Positions 1 through 7,855 of a DNA stretch of 64,000 bases are shown in pieces. Numbering within the stretch: the first letter of the stretch is position 1; every line of letters begins with the position of its first letter. The stretch is from an uncultured Clostridia bacterium (lineage in GTDB: Bacteria; Bacillota; Clostridia; Oscillospirales; Ruminococcaceae). A program made the position numbers and the translations under genes. The stretch is taken from positions 1-64,000 of the forward strand of contig CAMNXF010000011.1 of NCBI GenBank assembly GCA_946567425.1, in the 5' to 3' direction. The notes beneath the pieces are model-generated. The model did no database searches. It was not told where the DNA came from and saw only the letters and a list, made by a program, of their open reading frames with translations.

Positions 1-109
1 CGACCAATCAGCAGCAACGAACACGGGCAACCGATCAGCAGCAACGAACACGGGCGACCAATCAGCAGCAACGAACACGGGCAACCGATCAGCAGCAACT
101 GTAACTGGT
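1..109 (+). repeat. 27-bp coding tandem repeat
   Basis: About four tandem 27-bp units encode nonapeptides of the form (D/N)(Q/R)SAATNTG. The two unit types alternate, giving a 54-bp super-period. The array continues past the left edge of the window. It lies inside the reading frame of the first gene, has no spacers and is not a CRISPR. Confidence 0.9.
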
Positions 110-319
110 AATGAAAGTTTTGCGATTGCTACGGGTATTGAAAGTAAAGCAAAAGGCGCACTAGGCTGCTACATAGCGTTAGCGGAATGGAAGTGGAATG
201 ATAGCGAGAGTTGTTATCAACTTGTTGATTTCAAGACTCACAAAGTTGATGGAGAAACGATCAAGCCGGATACATTCTACACGCTTAAAAACGGTGAATT
301 TGTAGAGGTGGATTCATGA
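2..319 (+). CDS. C-terminal part of nonapeptide-repeat phage protein (DUF7666-like)
   Basis: The open frame enters from the left edge and ends in a TGA at 317-319. About four SAATNTG repeats are followed by a compact C-terminal domain that starts near GCYIALAEW and contains KPDTFYTLKNGEFVEV. Short proteins of this kind, with low-complexity repeats and this tail, occur among early genes of gut Firmicutes phages; I recall the tail as DUF7666-like. The repeats resemble beta-solenoid head repeats of trimeric adhesins, but function is unknown. The stop overlaps the next start (ATGA). Confidence 0.7.
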   Translation, partial: DQSAATNTGNRSAATNTGDQSAATNTGNRSAATVTGNESFAIATGIESKAKGALGCYIALAEWKWNDSESCYQLVDFKTHKVDGETIKPDTFYTLKNGEFVEVDS

Positions 320-567
320 CAAAAAAGGAAATCAAAATACGGCTTATAATCACGAACGCGCTGTTCTGGCTCGGGTTTATCGTGAGCTTATGCGCAATAG
401 GGCATCTGGATTACCTGAACGAGCACTGTGCCGTGTATGGAGTGGACGAGCTGTGGGAGGCTTCAGTGAAAGCCGTTGTCGGACTTTCGCTTATGGCAGC
501 GGGAATGTTCGTCGGGCGCGATCTGGAATTCGACGGGGAAAGCGAGGACGACAATGAGCAAGATTAA
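316..567 (+). CDS. Small membrane protein, unknown function
   Basis: 83 aa. Two hydrophobic segments (about residues 10-30 and 50-66) flank a short polar loop, and the tail is strongly acidic (ESEDDNEQD). It starts inside the stop of the upstream gene (ATGA overlap) and overlaps the start of the next, so translation is probably coupled. I do not recognise a family; it is a typical early phage membrane protein. Confidence 0.6.
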   Translation: MTKKEIKIRLIITNALFWLGFIVSLCAIGHLDYLNEHCAVYGVDELWEASVKAVVGLSLMAAGMFVGRDLEFDGESEDDNEQD

Positions 568-757
568 CCTCAAACCGTGTCCGTTTTGCGGTAGCGATGA
601 TATAACGTTATGGCGCAATATCCCTCTACAAATTGTGGGCGGAAGATGTAATAATTGCGGCGCAGACAGCGGCGGTAAGAGTTGTGGACAAACAAAGCAG
701 GAAGCCGCCGACGCATGGAACACGCGCACTCCCGAAAGAACGGAGACAAACCAATGA
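554..757 (+). CDS. Lar-family-like zinc-ribbon protein
   Basis: 67 aa from the ATG at 554. It contains LKPCPFCGSDDITL, then CNNCGADSGG, and ends in EAADAWNTRTPE. The paired CxxC ribbon followed by an AxxAWNxR tail is the hallmark of Lar (restriction alleviation) family proteins of phages. E. coli Rac Lar modulates type I restriction; whether this one does is inference, since many phages carry the fold with unknown roles. It overlaps both neighbours by a few bases. Confidence 0.75.
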   Translation: MSKINLKPCPFCGSDDITLWRNIPLQIVGGRCNNCGADSGGKSCGQTKQEAADAWNTRTPERTETNQ

Positions 758-1164
758 GCCGAAAACGTAAAAACAACATAGACGCGATCGTAAACATGGC
801 GGAATCCGAGGGCTTATCCTACGGCAAATACGTCGCGCAAGAGAACGCGGTACATACAGAACGCAGACCGCCCGTAGCGGAAACGGTCAAGCCGCGCGGT
901 ATATCTACGATACAAGCAGCGCTACGCGTTGACTGTCCGAAATTATGCGCGAGTATAGTGAGTTCAAGGTGCACTGAACAGCCGGCTGAAAAGCCTAAGC
1001 AGACCATAAAAGAGCTGCGCGGTAACGCTCCGCATTTTCGAGGACTGCCGCCCGGGACGATTTTAAGAATACGCGCACTCAAGGCGCAGGGCGAGACCTA
1101 CAGAAGTATTGCATTTATTTGCGACATCAGCGAATCGTCGGTACGGAAGTATCTTAAAAAGTGA
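754..1164 (+). CDS. Helix-turn-helix DNA-binding protein
   Basis: 136 aa from ATG 754, overlapping the upstream stop. The N-terminal two thirds are basic and poorly structured. The C-terminus (LRIRALKAQGETYRSIAF then CDISESSVRKYLKK) is a resolvase/Hin-like helix-turn-helix, in which GETYRSIA forms helix 1-2 and SESSVRKYL the recognition helix. It is probably a DNA-binding regulator. It is followed by a minus-strand promoter and terminator, as the antirepressor-cassette regulators are. Confidence 0.6.
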   Translation: MSRKRKNNIDAIVNMAESEGLSYGKYVAQENAVHTERRPPVAETVKPRGISTIQAALRVDCPKLCASIVSSRCTEQPAEKPKQTIKELRGNAPHFRGLPPGTILRIRALKAQGETYRSIAFICDISESSVRKYLKK

Positions 1165-1171
1165 CCGTATT

Positions 1172-1224
1172 CAAAAAAACGCCGCCCCGAGCGAACTCGG
1201 AAAGCGGCACACATAATTAAACCA
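1172..1224 (-). ncRNA. Candidate short RNA ending in a terminator
   Basis: The minus-strand transcript from the promoter at 1230-1258 would be about 50 nt. It consists almost entirely of a GC-rich hairpin (GCCGC, then CCGAG-ttcg-CTCGG, then GCGGC) followed by seven U. It ends just 3' of the upstream HTH gene. It has the layout of the convergent short RNAs in the antirepressor cassettes. Confidence 0.5.
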
Positions 1225-1229
1225 ATTAT

Positions 1230-1258
1230 ATTATAGCAGATAGGAGGAGATTTGTCAA
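1230..1258 (-). promoter_or_regulatory. Minus-strand sigma-A promoter
   Basis: Read on the minus strand this is TTGACA, 17 bp, TATAAT, a perfect consensus. It overlaps the plus-strand ribosome binding site (aggagga) of the next gene, which lies in the spacer. It fires leftward into a terminator 30 bp away. Confidence 0.65.
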
Positions 1259-1261
1259 GAG

Positions 1262-2134
1262 ATGAATGATGGTTTAGCTGAAAAAGAGCGCCGGGCGATC
1301 GAGAATTTGAGAGCCTTTGAACCGCAAAACGAGCCGTATTATCTTTGTTATTCGGGCGGAAAGGACAGCGACTGCATACGCATATTAGCGGAGCTCGCGG
1401 GTGTCAAGCATGATATAGTGCATAATCTGACAACGGTTGACGCTCCGGAGACGGTCAATTATATTAAGTCGATACCTAATGTTATTATCGAGAATCCTGA
1501 AAAGAGTATGTGGCAGCTTATCCCCGATAATTTAATGCCGCCAACCCGTTTAGTTCGTTACTGCTGTGAGGAGCTTAAGGAACGCGGCGGTCTCGGTCGA
1601 TTGAAAATAACCGGCGTTCGCAAAGCCGAAAGCCGAGGTCGCGCCGAAAGTTCAGATTTGGTAAAGATTTTAGGCAAACCCAAAACAACGCAAAAAGCGG
1701 CTCAGGAAATAGGCGCTGATTACCGTGTAACAAAACAGGGCGGTCTTATAATGGACATGGATAATGACCCGGCGCGTCTTCTTGTAGAGCATTGTTATCG
1801 CTCTAGAAGTGTTATGATAAACCCAATAATAGACTGGACGGACAGCGACGTCTGGGAGTTTCTGCGTCATTATGGCTGTTCTGCTAATCCGTTGTATCAG
1901 TGCGGCAATCATCGTATAGGCTGCATTGGCTGTCCTATGCAAGGCTTTAGGGGTATGAAATCCGATTTCGCCAAATATCCGAAATACCGCTTGAATTACG
2001 TCAGAGCCTTTGATCGTATGCTTGATGAACGTAAACGGTATTATTTACCGACGAGTTGGGAAACGGGCGAGGACGTTATGCGCTGGTGGGTCGGTGACGA
2101 CCCCAGACAAATTACTTTGGAGGATATACTATGA
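1262..2134 (+). CDS. Phosphoadenosine-phosphosulfate reductase-family protein
   Basis: 290 aa. The PP-loop motif CYSGGKDSDC (about residues 29-38) binds ATP or PAPS. It is followed by RYCCEELKE and a C-terminal cysteine cluster (CGNHRIGCIGCPM) that could hold an Fe-S centre. These features define phage members of the PAPS reductase/DndC-like group. Phage copies are often suspected of acting in DNA or tRNA sulfur chemistry rather than sulfate assimilation; that is inference. The helicase and DNA methyltransferase downstream make a nucleic-acid role reasonable. RBS aggaggaga, ATG at 1262. Confidence 0.85.
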   Translation: MNDGLAEKERRAIENLRAFEPQNEPYYLCYSGGKDSDCIRILAELAGVKHDIVHNLTTVDAPETVNYIKSIPNVIIENPEKSMWQLIPDNLMPPTRLVRYCCEELKERGGLGRLKITGVRKAESRGRAESSDLVKILGKPKTTQKAAQEIGADYRVTKQGGLIMDMDNDPARLLVEHCYRSRSVMINPIIDWTDSDVWEFLRHYGCSANPLYQCGNHRIGCIGCPMQGFRGMKSDFAKYPKYRLNYVRAFDRMLDERKRYYLPTSWETGEDVMRWWVGDDPRQITLEDIL

Positions 2135-2235
2135 AAAAATGCAGAAAATGCCGCAAAAAAGCGGACTATATAGGCTTTGGGCTGCGCTACTGTATGCGCT
2201 GCTACGCCAAAATTTACGGACCGTGGGAGGACTGA
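2131..2235 (+). CDS. 34-residue Cys-rich mini protein
   Basis: It starts in the ATGA overlap of the upstream stop and ends immediately before the helicase ATG. CRKC near the N-terminus and CMRC about 17 residues later could bind one zinc. Function unknown. Perfect packing between neighbours supports it as a real gene. Confidence 0.6.
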   Translation: MKKCRKCRKKADYIGFGLRYCMRCYAKIYGPWED

Positions 2236-3609
2236 ATGACATACGAAAATTTTATAGCGGGAAAAGCGATCACCGTCGCGGCAAAGGGTTTTGACGTTTC
2301 TGCGGAGGAACTTAATTCGAAGCTTTTTGAATTTCAGCGTGATATTGTCCGTTGGGCGCTTGGGCGCGGACGGGCGGCGATTTTCGCGGACTGCGGCGAC
2401 GGAAAAACGGCTATGCAGTTGGAATGGGCTGAACAGATCCGCCAACGGACAAAGGGCAATGTTATCATTATAGCGCCGCTTGCCGTAGCGACTCAAACCC
2501 AACGCGAGGGTGAAAAATTCGGGATTGCTGTCAAAATCTGCGCATCACAAAGCGACGTATGCTCGGATATGGTGAACATTACCAATTATGAGAAACTGGA
2601 GAAGTTTACTGCTGATGAATTTACGGCGGTGGTTCTGGATGAAAGCTCGATATTGAAATCGTTCTCTGGGAAGATACGAAATCAGATCATTTCAATGTTT
2701 GCGAAAACACCCTACAAACTGGCGTGCACGGCTACTCCCGCGCCTAACGATTATATGGAGTTGGGCAACCATTCTGAGTTTCTGGGCGTAATGACGCGGG
2801 CGGAAATGCTCGCTATGTACTTTGTTCATGACGGCGGCGAAACGTCCAAATGGCGTCTGAAAGGTCACGCCGAAAGCCTGTTCTGGAAATGGCTGTCTAC
2901 ATGGTGCGTAGTTATGGACGACCCGAAAAAGCTCGGCTATAATATCAGCGGCTACGATCTGCCTGCGCTGAATGTTCATCAAATAATAGCCGACGGCAAT
3001 ACCATAGCAAATGAGGCGTTATCGCTTACGGAACGCCGCGCGGCTCGCCGTGAAAGCCTTGAATTACGCTGCAAAGCCGCCGCCGAGCTTGTCAACGGTT
3101 CAAATGAAAACTGGCTTGTGTGGTGCGATCTCAACGACGAAGCGGCGCTGCTTCATAAGCTTATAGACGGTTCAACGAACGTTCAAGGCTCGGACAACCC
3201 CGAATTCAAGTCAAGGGCAATGTTGGATTTTGCGGAGGGAAAACTGAAATGCCTGATAACCAAGCCGAAGATCGCAGGCTACGGAATGAACTGGCAAAAT
3301 TGCTCGAAGATGATATTCGTCGGGCTGTCGGATAGCTTCGAGGCATACTATCAGGCGGTTCGGCGGTGTTGGAGGTTCGGTCAGAAAAGTGACGTTGACG
3401 TATACATAATTATTTCATCGCGCGAGGGAACGGTCAAGGAGAATATCGAGCGCAAGCAAGCCGAAAACGAGCGCATGAAGGCTCATCTTATTGAGCTGAC
3501 TAAAGATATCACCAAGCGCGAATTAACGGCACTGTGCCGCGTTTCAACGGCGTATAACGCCGCTCTGGCAATGCGGCTGCCGAGTTGGGAGGAATTCGGA
3601 GTTGGTTAA
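2236..3609 (+). CDS. SNF2-like DEAD/DEAH helicase
   Basis: 457 aa. Visible motifs: Q-like FQRDIVRWAL; Walker A region ADCGDGKTAMQ; motif II VVLDESSILKS (DESS); motif III CTATPAPNDYMELGNH; motif V-VI region including YYQAVRRCWRFGQ. This is the compact phage SNF2-like helicase common beside methyltransferases and recombination genes. It probably remodels DNA during replication or recombination. The end overlaps the next gene by 8 bp. Confidence 0.9.
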   Translation: MTYENFIAGKAITVAAKGFDVSAEELNSKLFEFQRDIVRWALGRGRAAIFADCGDGKTAMQLEWAEQIRQRTKGNVIIIAPLAVATQTQREGEKFGIAVKICASQSDVCSDMVNITNYEKLEKFTADEFTAVVLDESSILKSFSGKIRNQIISMFAKTPYKLACTATPAPNDYMELGNHSEFLGVMTRAEMLAMYFVHDGGETSKWRLKGHAESLFWKWLSTWCVVMDDPKKLGYNISGYDLPALNVHQIIADGNTIANEALSLTERRAARRESLELRCKAAAELVNGSNENWLVWCDLNDEAALLHKLIDGSTNVQGSDNPEFKSRAMLDFAEGKLKCLITKPKIAGYGMNWQNCSKMIFVGLSDSFEAYYQAVRRCWRFGQKSDVDVYIIISSREGTVKENIERKQAENERMKAHLIELTKDITKRELTALCRVSTAYNAALAMRLPSWEEFGVG

Positions 3610-4516
3610 AGTTTTAAATCAAGTTGTCAAAGAAAATTATTCGCTCTATCACGGTGACAGCTGTGAGATAATCGCGGGCATCCCCGACGAAAGTATTCAT
3701 TACACACTGTTTTCGCCGCCGTTTGCGAGCCTGTACACCTACTCGAACAGCGACCGCGATATGGGAAATTGCAGGTCGGACGCGGAATTTTTCGAACATT
3801 TCAAGTATCTCGCGGGCGAATTGTTCCGCGTAACAATGCCGGGGCGGCTGCTGTCGTTCCACTGTATGGATTTGCCGCGAATGAAGGAGCGCGACGGCGT
3901 TATCGGGCTTAAAGACTTCCCTGCGATTGTGCGGCAGGTGTTCGAGGACTGTGGATTTATTTATCATTCGCGGGTCACGATCTGGAAAAATCCCGTTACA
4001 GAAATGCAGCGTACAAAGGCTCTCGGACTGCTGCATAAACAGATAAAGAAGGACAGCGCCATGAACAGACAAGGTATTCCCGATTACATTCTGACAATGC
4101 GCAAGCTGGGAGAAAACCCCGAACGCATATCGCATACCGACGAAATGTTCCCGTGTGACGTATGGCAGCAATATGCCTCGCCTGTGTGGATGGATATCCG
4201 TCAATCCGATACGCTTCAGAAAAATTCCGCGCGCGAGGAAAAGGACGAGCGTCATATCTGCCCGCTGCAACTGGAAGTCATAAAGCGCTGTATTGAGCTT
4301 TGGACAAACCCGAATGATATTGTTCTTGACCCGTTCGGCGGTATCGGCTCCGTGCCGTATGTCGCGAGAAAGCTCGGTCGTAGAGCAGTATGCTGTGAGC
4401 TTAAAGAAAGCTATTTCAATCAAATGATTGCTAATGTTGCGAATGCCGTGCCGATACAACTTGCGGCAGTGGGCTCTCAGCAAATTACTTTTGATGATTT
4501 AGGGGTGAACGAATAA
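3602..4516 (+). CDS. Site-specific DNA methyltransferase (N4/N6 class)
   Basis: 304 aa from a TTG at 3602. The catalytic motif IV is FSPPFASLY (SPPF). The AdoMet-binding motif I lies C-terminal to it (VLDPFGGIGSVPYVARKL, then CCELKESYF), which is the beta-class order. The SPPF motif suggests N4-cytosine or N6-adenine methylation; the target is not readable. No cognate nuclease is adjacent, so it is probably an orphan protective or regulatory enzyme. Confidence 0.88.
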   Translation: MVKVLNQVVKENYSLYHGDSCEIIAGIPDESIHYTLFSPPFASLYTYSNSDRDMGNCRSDAEFFEHFKYLAGELFRVTMPGRLLSFHCMDLPRMKERDGVIGLKDFPAIVRQVFEDCGFIYHSRVTIWKNPVTEMQRTKALGLLHKQIKKDSAMNRQGIPDYILTMRKLGENPERISHTDEMFPCDVWQQYASPVWMDIRQSDTLQKNSAREEKDERHICPLQLEVIKRCIELWTNPNDIVLDPFGGIGSVPYVARKLGRRAVCCELKESYFNQMIANVANAVPIQLAAVGSQQITFDDLGVNE

Positions 4517-4677
4517 TGCCGAGATACTATTTTGACGACCTCGACGGCACTCTCGACGAGATCGACACCGACGAGGAGCTTCGCCGCGAGGAAGCCCGCG
4601 CGGAAGCCAAAGCCGAGGACTACGAGGCGTGGGAGGAATTCATATATTACCATGAGGAACACAGGAGGAGAGAATGA
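4516..4677 (+). CDS. Small acidic protein, unknown function
   Basis: 53 aa, beginning MPRYYFDDLDGTLDEI and rich in Glu, Arg and Ala (charged helix). It starts in TAATG with the methyltransferase stop and ends in ATGA with the Gp157 gene. No recognised domain. The precise overlaps on both sides argue that it is translated. Confidence 0.6.
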   Translation: MPRYYFDDLDGTLDEIDTDEELRREEARAEAKAEDYEAWEEFIYYHEEHRRRE

Positions 4678-5147
4678 CATTATACGAAATAAACGCGCAG
4701 ATAGGCGCGTTTCTGGAGGAGAACACCGACCCCGAAACGGGCGAGGTCCTGAACCTTGACGCGCTTGCGGATCTGGAGCTGGAGCGCTCGGTGAAGCTGG
4801 AGAGTTACGCGCTCGCGGTGAAGAATTTTGACGCGGAAATATCGGCGATAAAAGCCGAGGAGGATAACCTCAAAGCGCGGCGCGAGCGTATCAAAGCAAC
4901 GCGCGAAAGGATTTATCAAGAGCTCCTCGGGGAGCTTCGCGGCGAGAAAATGAGCACCGCGCGTGTGCAGATATCGTATCGGAAAACGCAGTCCACGGAG
5001 GTGCTTGACATTGCGCTGCTCCCCGAGAAATATCTGATACCGCAGCCTCCGAAGCCCGACAAAACCGCGATAAAAGCCGCTATCAAGGCAGGCGAAAACG
5101 TAAACGGCGCGGTGGTTCGCGACAACGTTTCGATGATAATCAAGTGA
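4674..5147 (+). CDS. Siphovirus Gp157-family protein
   Basis: 157 aa. The N-terminus contains EENTDPETGEVLNLDAL, followed by a long charged coiled coil (residues 45-95) and a C-terminal beta-rich part with PPKPDKTAIKAAIKAGE. This is the Gp157 pattern of Streptococcus phage Sfi-type and many Clostridia phages. Members sit in front of AAA ATPase and SSB-like genes and are thought to help phage recombination or host-resistance functions. Same placement here. Confidence 0.85.
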   Translation: MTLYEINAQIGAFLEENTDPETGEVLNLDALADLELERSVKLESYALAVKNFDAEISAIKAEEDNLKARRERIKATRERIYQELLGELRGEKMSTARVQISYRKTQSTEVLDIALLPEKYLIPQPPKPDKTAIKAAIKAGENVNGAVVRDNVSMIIK

Positions 5148-5157
5148 GGAGGAAAAC

Positions 5158-5784
5158 ATGGGAGTATCCGTACTTATTTTAGGCGAGAGCGGCAGCGGGA
5201 AAAGCGCTTCACTGCGGAATTTCCCCGCCGACAAGGTGGCGGTGCTGAACGTCGCGAGTAAGCCGCTGCCGTTCCGCAGCAAGTTGATGGTGCGCAACGG
5301 CGTGACCTACGACAACATAAACGCGTCCTTGAAAAAGAATGCCATGAAAGCGTATGTTATCGACGACGCGCAGTATCTTATGAGCTTTGAATTTTTTGCA
5401 CACGCGAGGGAAGCGGGCTATCAGAAATACACCAATCTTGGAAAGAATTTCTACGATATGCTCGAGAATATACGCGTCGGCACAAGCAACGACACGATCG
5501 TTTATCTGCTGAGCCATATTGAGCAGTCCGACGGCAAATACAAGATGAAAACCATCGGCAAACTGCTCGACGATAAGTTGACGATCGAGGGACTTTGCAG
5601 CATTGTTTTATTTTGCAGAACCGAAGCCGAGAGCAAGGTCATCAGGCACAAATTTATAACGCAGTCGGACGGCACCACAACAGCAAAATCGCCTATGGAA
5701 ATGTTCGCCGACTTGGAGATCGACAACGATCTGTATTTCGTTGACAAAACAATACGCGAGTACTACGGACTTGCGCAGCTTTAA
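5158..5784 (+). CDS. Phage AAA ATPase (AAA_24/Sak4-like recombinase)
   Basis: 208 aa. Walker A is GESGSGKSASLRNFP (residues 10-24) and Walker B is AYVIDDAQYL (about residues 64-73). The order Gp157, this ATPase, DUF669 protein, RusA matches phage single-strand-annealing or strand-exchange modules in which a RecA-core ATPase (Sak4 type) works with an SSB. It probably acts in DNA recombination during replication. RBS aggagg upstream of ATG 5158. Confidence 0.82.
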   Translation: MGVSVLILGESGSGKSASLRNFPADKVAVLNVASKPLPFRSKLMVRNGVTYDNINASLKKNAMKAYVIDDAQYLMSFEFFAHAREAGYQKYTNLGKNFYDMLENIRVGTSNDTIVYLLSHIEQSDGKYKMKTIGKLLDDKLTIEGLCSIVLFCRTEAESKVIRHKFITQSDGTTTAKSPMEMFADLEIDNDLYFVDKTIREYYGLAQL

Positions 5785-5796
5785 GGAGGATTTATT

Positions 5797-6390
5797 ATGA
5801 TAAAAAAGTACAACAATTGGGAAGAAACACAGGCGGCAAAGATAGGCAGTTTTGAGAAGCTCCCCGCAGGCGGATACGAGGCGAAGATAATCAACGCTAA
5901 GGTTGTTGACAACGTAAACGGCGGTCAGCGTCTGGAGATCGCGGTGGACATCACGGCGGGCGAGTTTGAGAACTACTTTAGAGATCAGTTCTTAAACTCG
6001 ACCTACGACAACAAAAAGTGGAAAGGCATAGCGCGCTTCTTTCTGCCCGTCGACGACGGCTCACAAAAGGATAACTTCAAGAAGAGCCTGCTAAAGGCGG
6101 TCACACAGGCGCTCGAGCAGTCTAACGCGAGCTACCGCTGGGATTGGGACGAGAGCAAGCTCAAGGGCTTGAAGGTCGGCATTATGGTACGCGACAAGGA
6201 GTACGACTTTGACGGTCGTCACGGCTTCTGCGCCGAGATATTCGAGTTTGTGGATATCAAGCTCATACAGGAGGGCAAATTCTCCGTTCCCGAGCCGAGG
6301 TATCTTAACGGCAAAGCACCATCCGAGAGCGCAAGCACGGCTGCGTCCTCGGCTGAAAGTGCTCCTGCTGACGACGATTACCCGTTCTGA
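5797..6390 (+). CDS. DUF669 single-strand-DNA-binding-like protein
   Basis: 197 aa. It contains LPAGGYEAKIINAKVVDN and a beta-rich core, then a low-complexity Ser/Ala linker and the acidic tail DDDYPF. An acidic aromatic C-terminal tip is what SSB proteins use to recruit partners. DUF669 proteins regularly replace SSB beside Sak4-type ATPases, so an SSB role is likely though not shown. Strong RBS (aggagg) before ATG 5797. Confidence 0.8.
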   Translation: MIKKYNNWEETQAAKIGSFEKLPAGGYEAKIINAKVVDNVNGGQRLEIAVDITAGEFENYFRDQFLNSTYDNKKWKGIARFFLPVDDGSQKDNFKKSLLKAVTQALEQSNASYRWDWDESKLKGLKVGIMVRDKEYDFDGRHGFCAEIFEFVDIKLIQEGKFSVPEPRYLNGKAPSESASTAASSAESAPADDDYPF

Positions 6391-6392
6391 AT

Positions 6393-6749
6393 ATGGAGTA
6401 CAGATACACGATCCCCGAAATCCCGCCCAGCAACAACAAATTTCTCGGGCGGGAGAACCGCTGGGAATATCAGAAGCTCAAGAAACAATGGGCGGAGCTT
6501 ATCGCAGAATACTGCAAACCTTTGCCGCCGGAGCCGCTGTCTCGCGCTTCGGTAACGCTGTTGTATCATTTCAAGGATAAGCGGCGACGCGACCCCGACA
6601 ACTATTCTGGGAAGTTTATTCTCGACGGGCTTACAAAGGCGGGTATTATCGCCGACGACAGCTTTGACGTGATAGACCTTAAACTGAAAGCCGTCTGCGA
6701 TAAGCGCGGTGCGGTGGAGATAATTGTGGAGGATGTTGTGGGACAATGA
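6393..6749 (+). CDS. rusA: RusA-family Holliday junction resolvase
   Basis: 118 aa, close to the usual RusA length of about 120. The active-site pattern is complete: RRRDPDNYSGKFILDGL and then IADDS, supplying the Asp residues that bind Mg2+. It resolves branched recombination or replication intermediates before packaging. It follows the SSB-like gene by 2 bp and overlaps the next start. Confidence 0.9.
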   Translation: MEYRYTIPEIPPSNNKFLGRENRWEYQKLKKQWAELIAEYCKPLPPEPLSRASVTLLYHFKDKRRRDPDNYSGKFILDGLTKAGIIADDSFDVIDLKLKAVCDKRGAVEIIVEDVVGQ

Positions 6750-6931
6750 AAATAATCGGGAAGCTTTTAGAACTTTCGGAAGATGATGTAAATTCTATAA
6801 TTAAGGTCAATAAGGTTTTTGACTTGTTTTTCGAGCTGAACAAGCTTATAAAATCTATGAGCGAAAAGGAATTTAAAATGCTTGAAAAATCGCTTGAAAT
6901 AACAAAGAAGGAGATGGAGCGCAATGAGTGA
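6746..6931 (+). CDS. Small hypothetical protein
   Basis: 61 aa, Lys/Glu/Leu-rich and predicted mostly helical. It starts in ATGA overlap with rusA and its last codons overlap the next gene. No family recognised. Lower GC than its neighbours. Confidence 0.55.
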   Translation: MKIIGKLLELSEDDVNSIIKVNKVFDLFFELNKLIKSMSEKEFKMLEKSLEITKKEMERNE

Positions 6932-7214
6932 ATACATAGAACGCGAAAAACTTATCGACCAGTTATTGCCACTGGCCGACGCGTCGGCAAAATTGCACGA
7001 TGGAATTATGACGGCGATTTTTCAGGTCAAAAATCAACCTGCTGCCGATGTTCCGTCCGTGGTTCACGGGCATTGGGAGGTGTTTGCGCCTTGGGGCAGT
7101 AAAAAGACGGTTATTTGCTCTGAATGCGGTAATTACAGCCCCCTAGCAGGGGAATATGCATATTGCCCCAATTGCGGCGCGAGAATGGACAAGGAGGAAA
7201 ATGACAATGTCTGA
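6924..7214 (+). CDS. Zinc-ribbon early phage protein, copy 1
   Basis: 96 aa. N-terminal MSEYIEREKL helix, a central PSVVHGHWEVF motif, then CSECGNYSPL and CPNCGARMD. The paired CxxC motifs form a zinc ribbon. This is a very common Clostridia phage protein of unknown role. The next gene (7207-7530) is a tandem paralogue with the same three elements. Confidence 0.7.
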   Translation: MSEYIEREKLIDQLLPLADASAKLHDGIMTAIFQVKNQPAADVPSVVHGHWEVFAPWGSKKTVICSECGNYSPLAGEYAYCPNCGARMDKEENDNV

Positions 7215-7530
7215 ATACATAGAGCGCGAAAAGGTTTACGAAATAATTAACGCTTCATTAAATGAAATCCCCAAGCTCAAAGAGTTATTTTCTGAGGATT
7301 ACATAAGGGGGTGTCAAACTACGCTGGGAATAGTTACCTCTGATATTCAAAACGTTCCCGCCGCTGATGTCGCGCCCGTGGTTCATGGGCATTGGGAATA
7401 CGATTCCGAAACTTTTAACATCTGTTCCGCGTGTAAACGCAGATTAGACGATATGCGCGGATACAAGTACTGCCCGGTTTGCGGTGCGAAAATGGACGAA
7501 GAGGAGAAGCCCAATGAAGAAAATATGTAA
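7207..7530 (+). CDS. Zinc-ribbon early phage protein, copy 2
   Basis: 107 aa from ATG 7207. The layout is the same as the preceding gene: MSEYIEREKVYEI, PVVHGHWEYD, CSACKRRLDD, CPVCGAKMDEEE. The spacer between the N-terminal helix and the ribbon differs, so the pair looks like an old duplication. It overlaps both neighbours. Function unknown. Confidence 0.7.
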   Translation: MSEYIEREKVYEIINASLNEIPKLKELFSEDYIRGCQTTLGIVTSDIQNVPAADVAPVVHGHWEYDSETFNICSACKRRLDDMRGYKYCPVCGAKMDEEEKPNEENM

Positions 7531-7855
7531 ACGCTGCGGCAAGGAACGGGAAATGCTGTCTTGAGAAACCACTTGCTATAAATGCGGAAAGCTCGAAGCA
7601 CTCGAACAAACCCAAGCCGCCATAAGAGAAGCGGAACCCGATGAATACGTCAGCACTTGGTCGGACGATTATGTTATATGCCCATATTGCGGCGCGGCTA
7701 TGGAAACAAATCTGGGTTATGAGGATTTCCCCGAAATTTACGAAGAGGGCGACCACGAGCTGGAGTGCGACGAGTGCGGGAAACCCTTTATACTGAATAC
7801 GAGTGTATCATATTCGTGGGAAACGGAGAAAAAGGACGGTGACGGCAATGGATAG
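7514..7855 (+). pseudogene. Zinc-ribbon gene with an in-frame TGA after codon 16
   Basis: The frame opens at ATG 7514 (MKKICKRCGKEREMLS), hits TGA at 7562-7564, then continues open for about 96 codons to TAG 7853-7855. The continuation carries CYKCGK, CPYCGAAM and CDECGKPF. The first CxxC before the TGA pairs naturally with the CYKCGK after it, so this was one Cys-rich protein. Either a nonsense mutation or readthrough would explain it. Other genes here end in TGA, so a general reassignment is unlikely. Confidence 0.75.

Noticed and set aside
1-109. CRISPR-like direct repeats
   Set aside because: The units are contiguous, without spacers, and keep one reading frame of a coding sequence.
7514-7855. 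Alternative genetic code (TGA sense) in the phage
   Set aside because: Many phage genes here end in TGA in neat overlaps with the next start, so only this one gene is affected.
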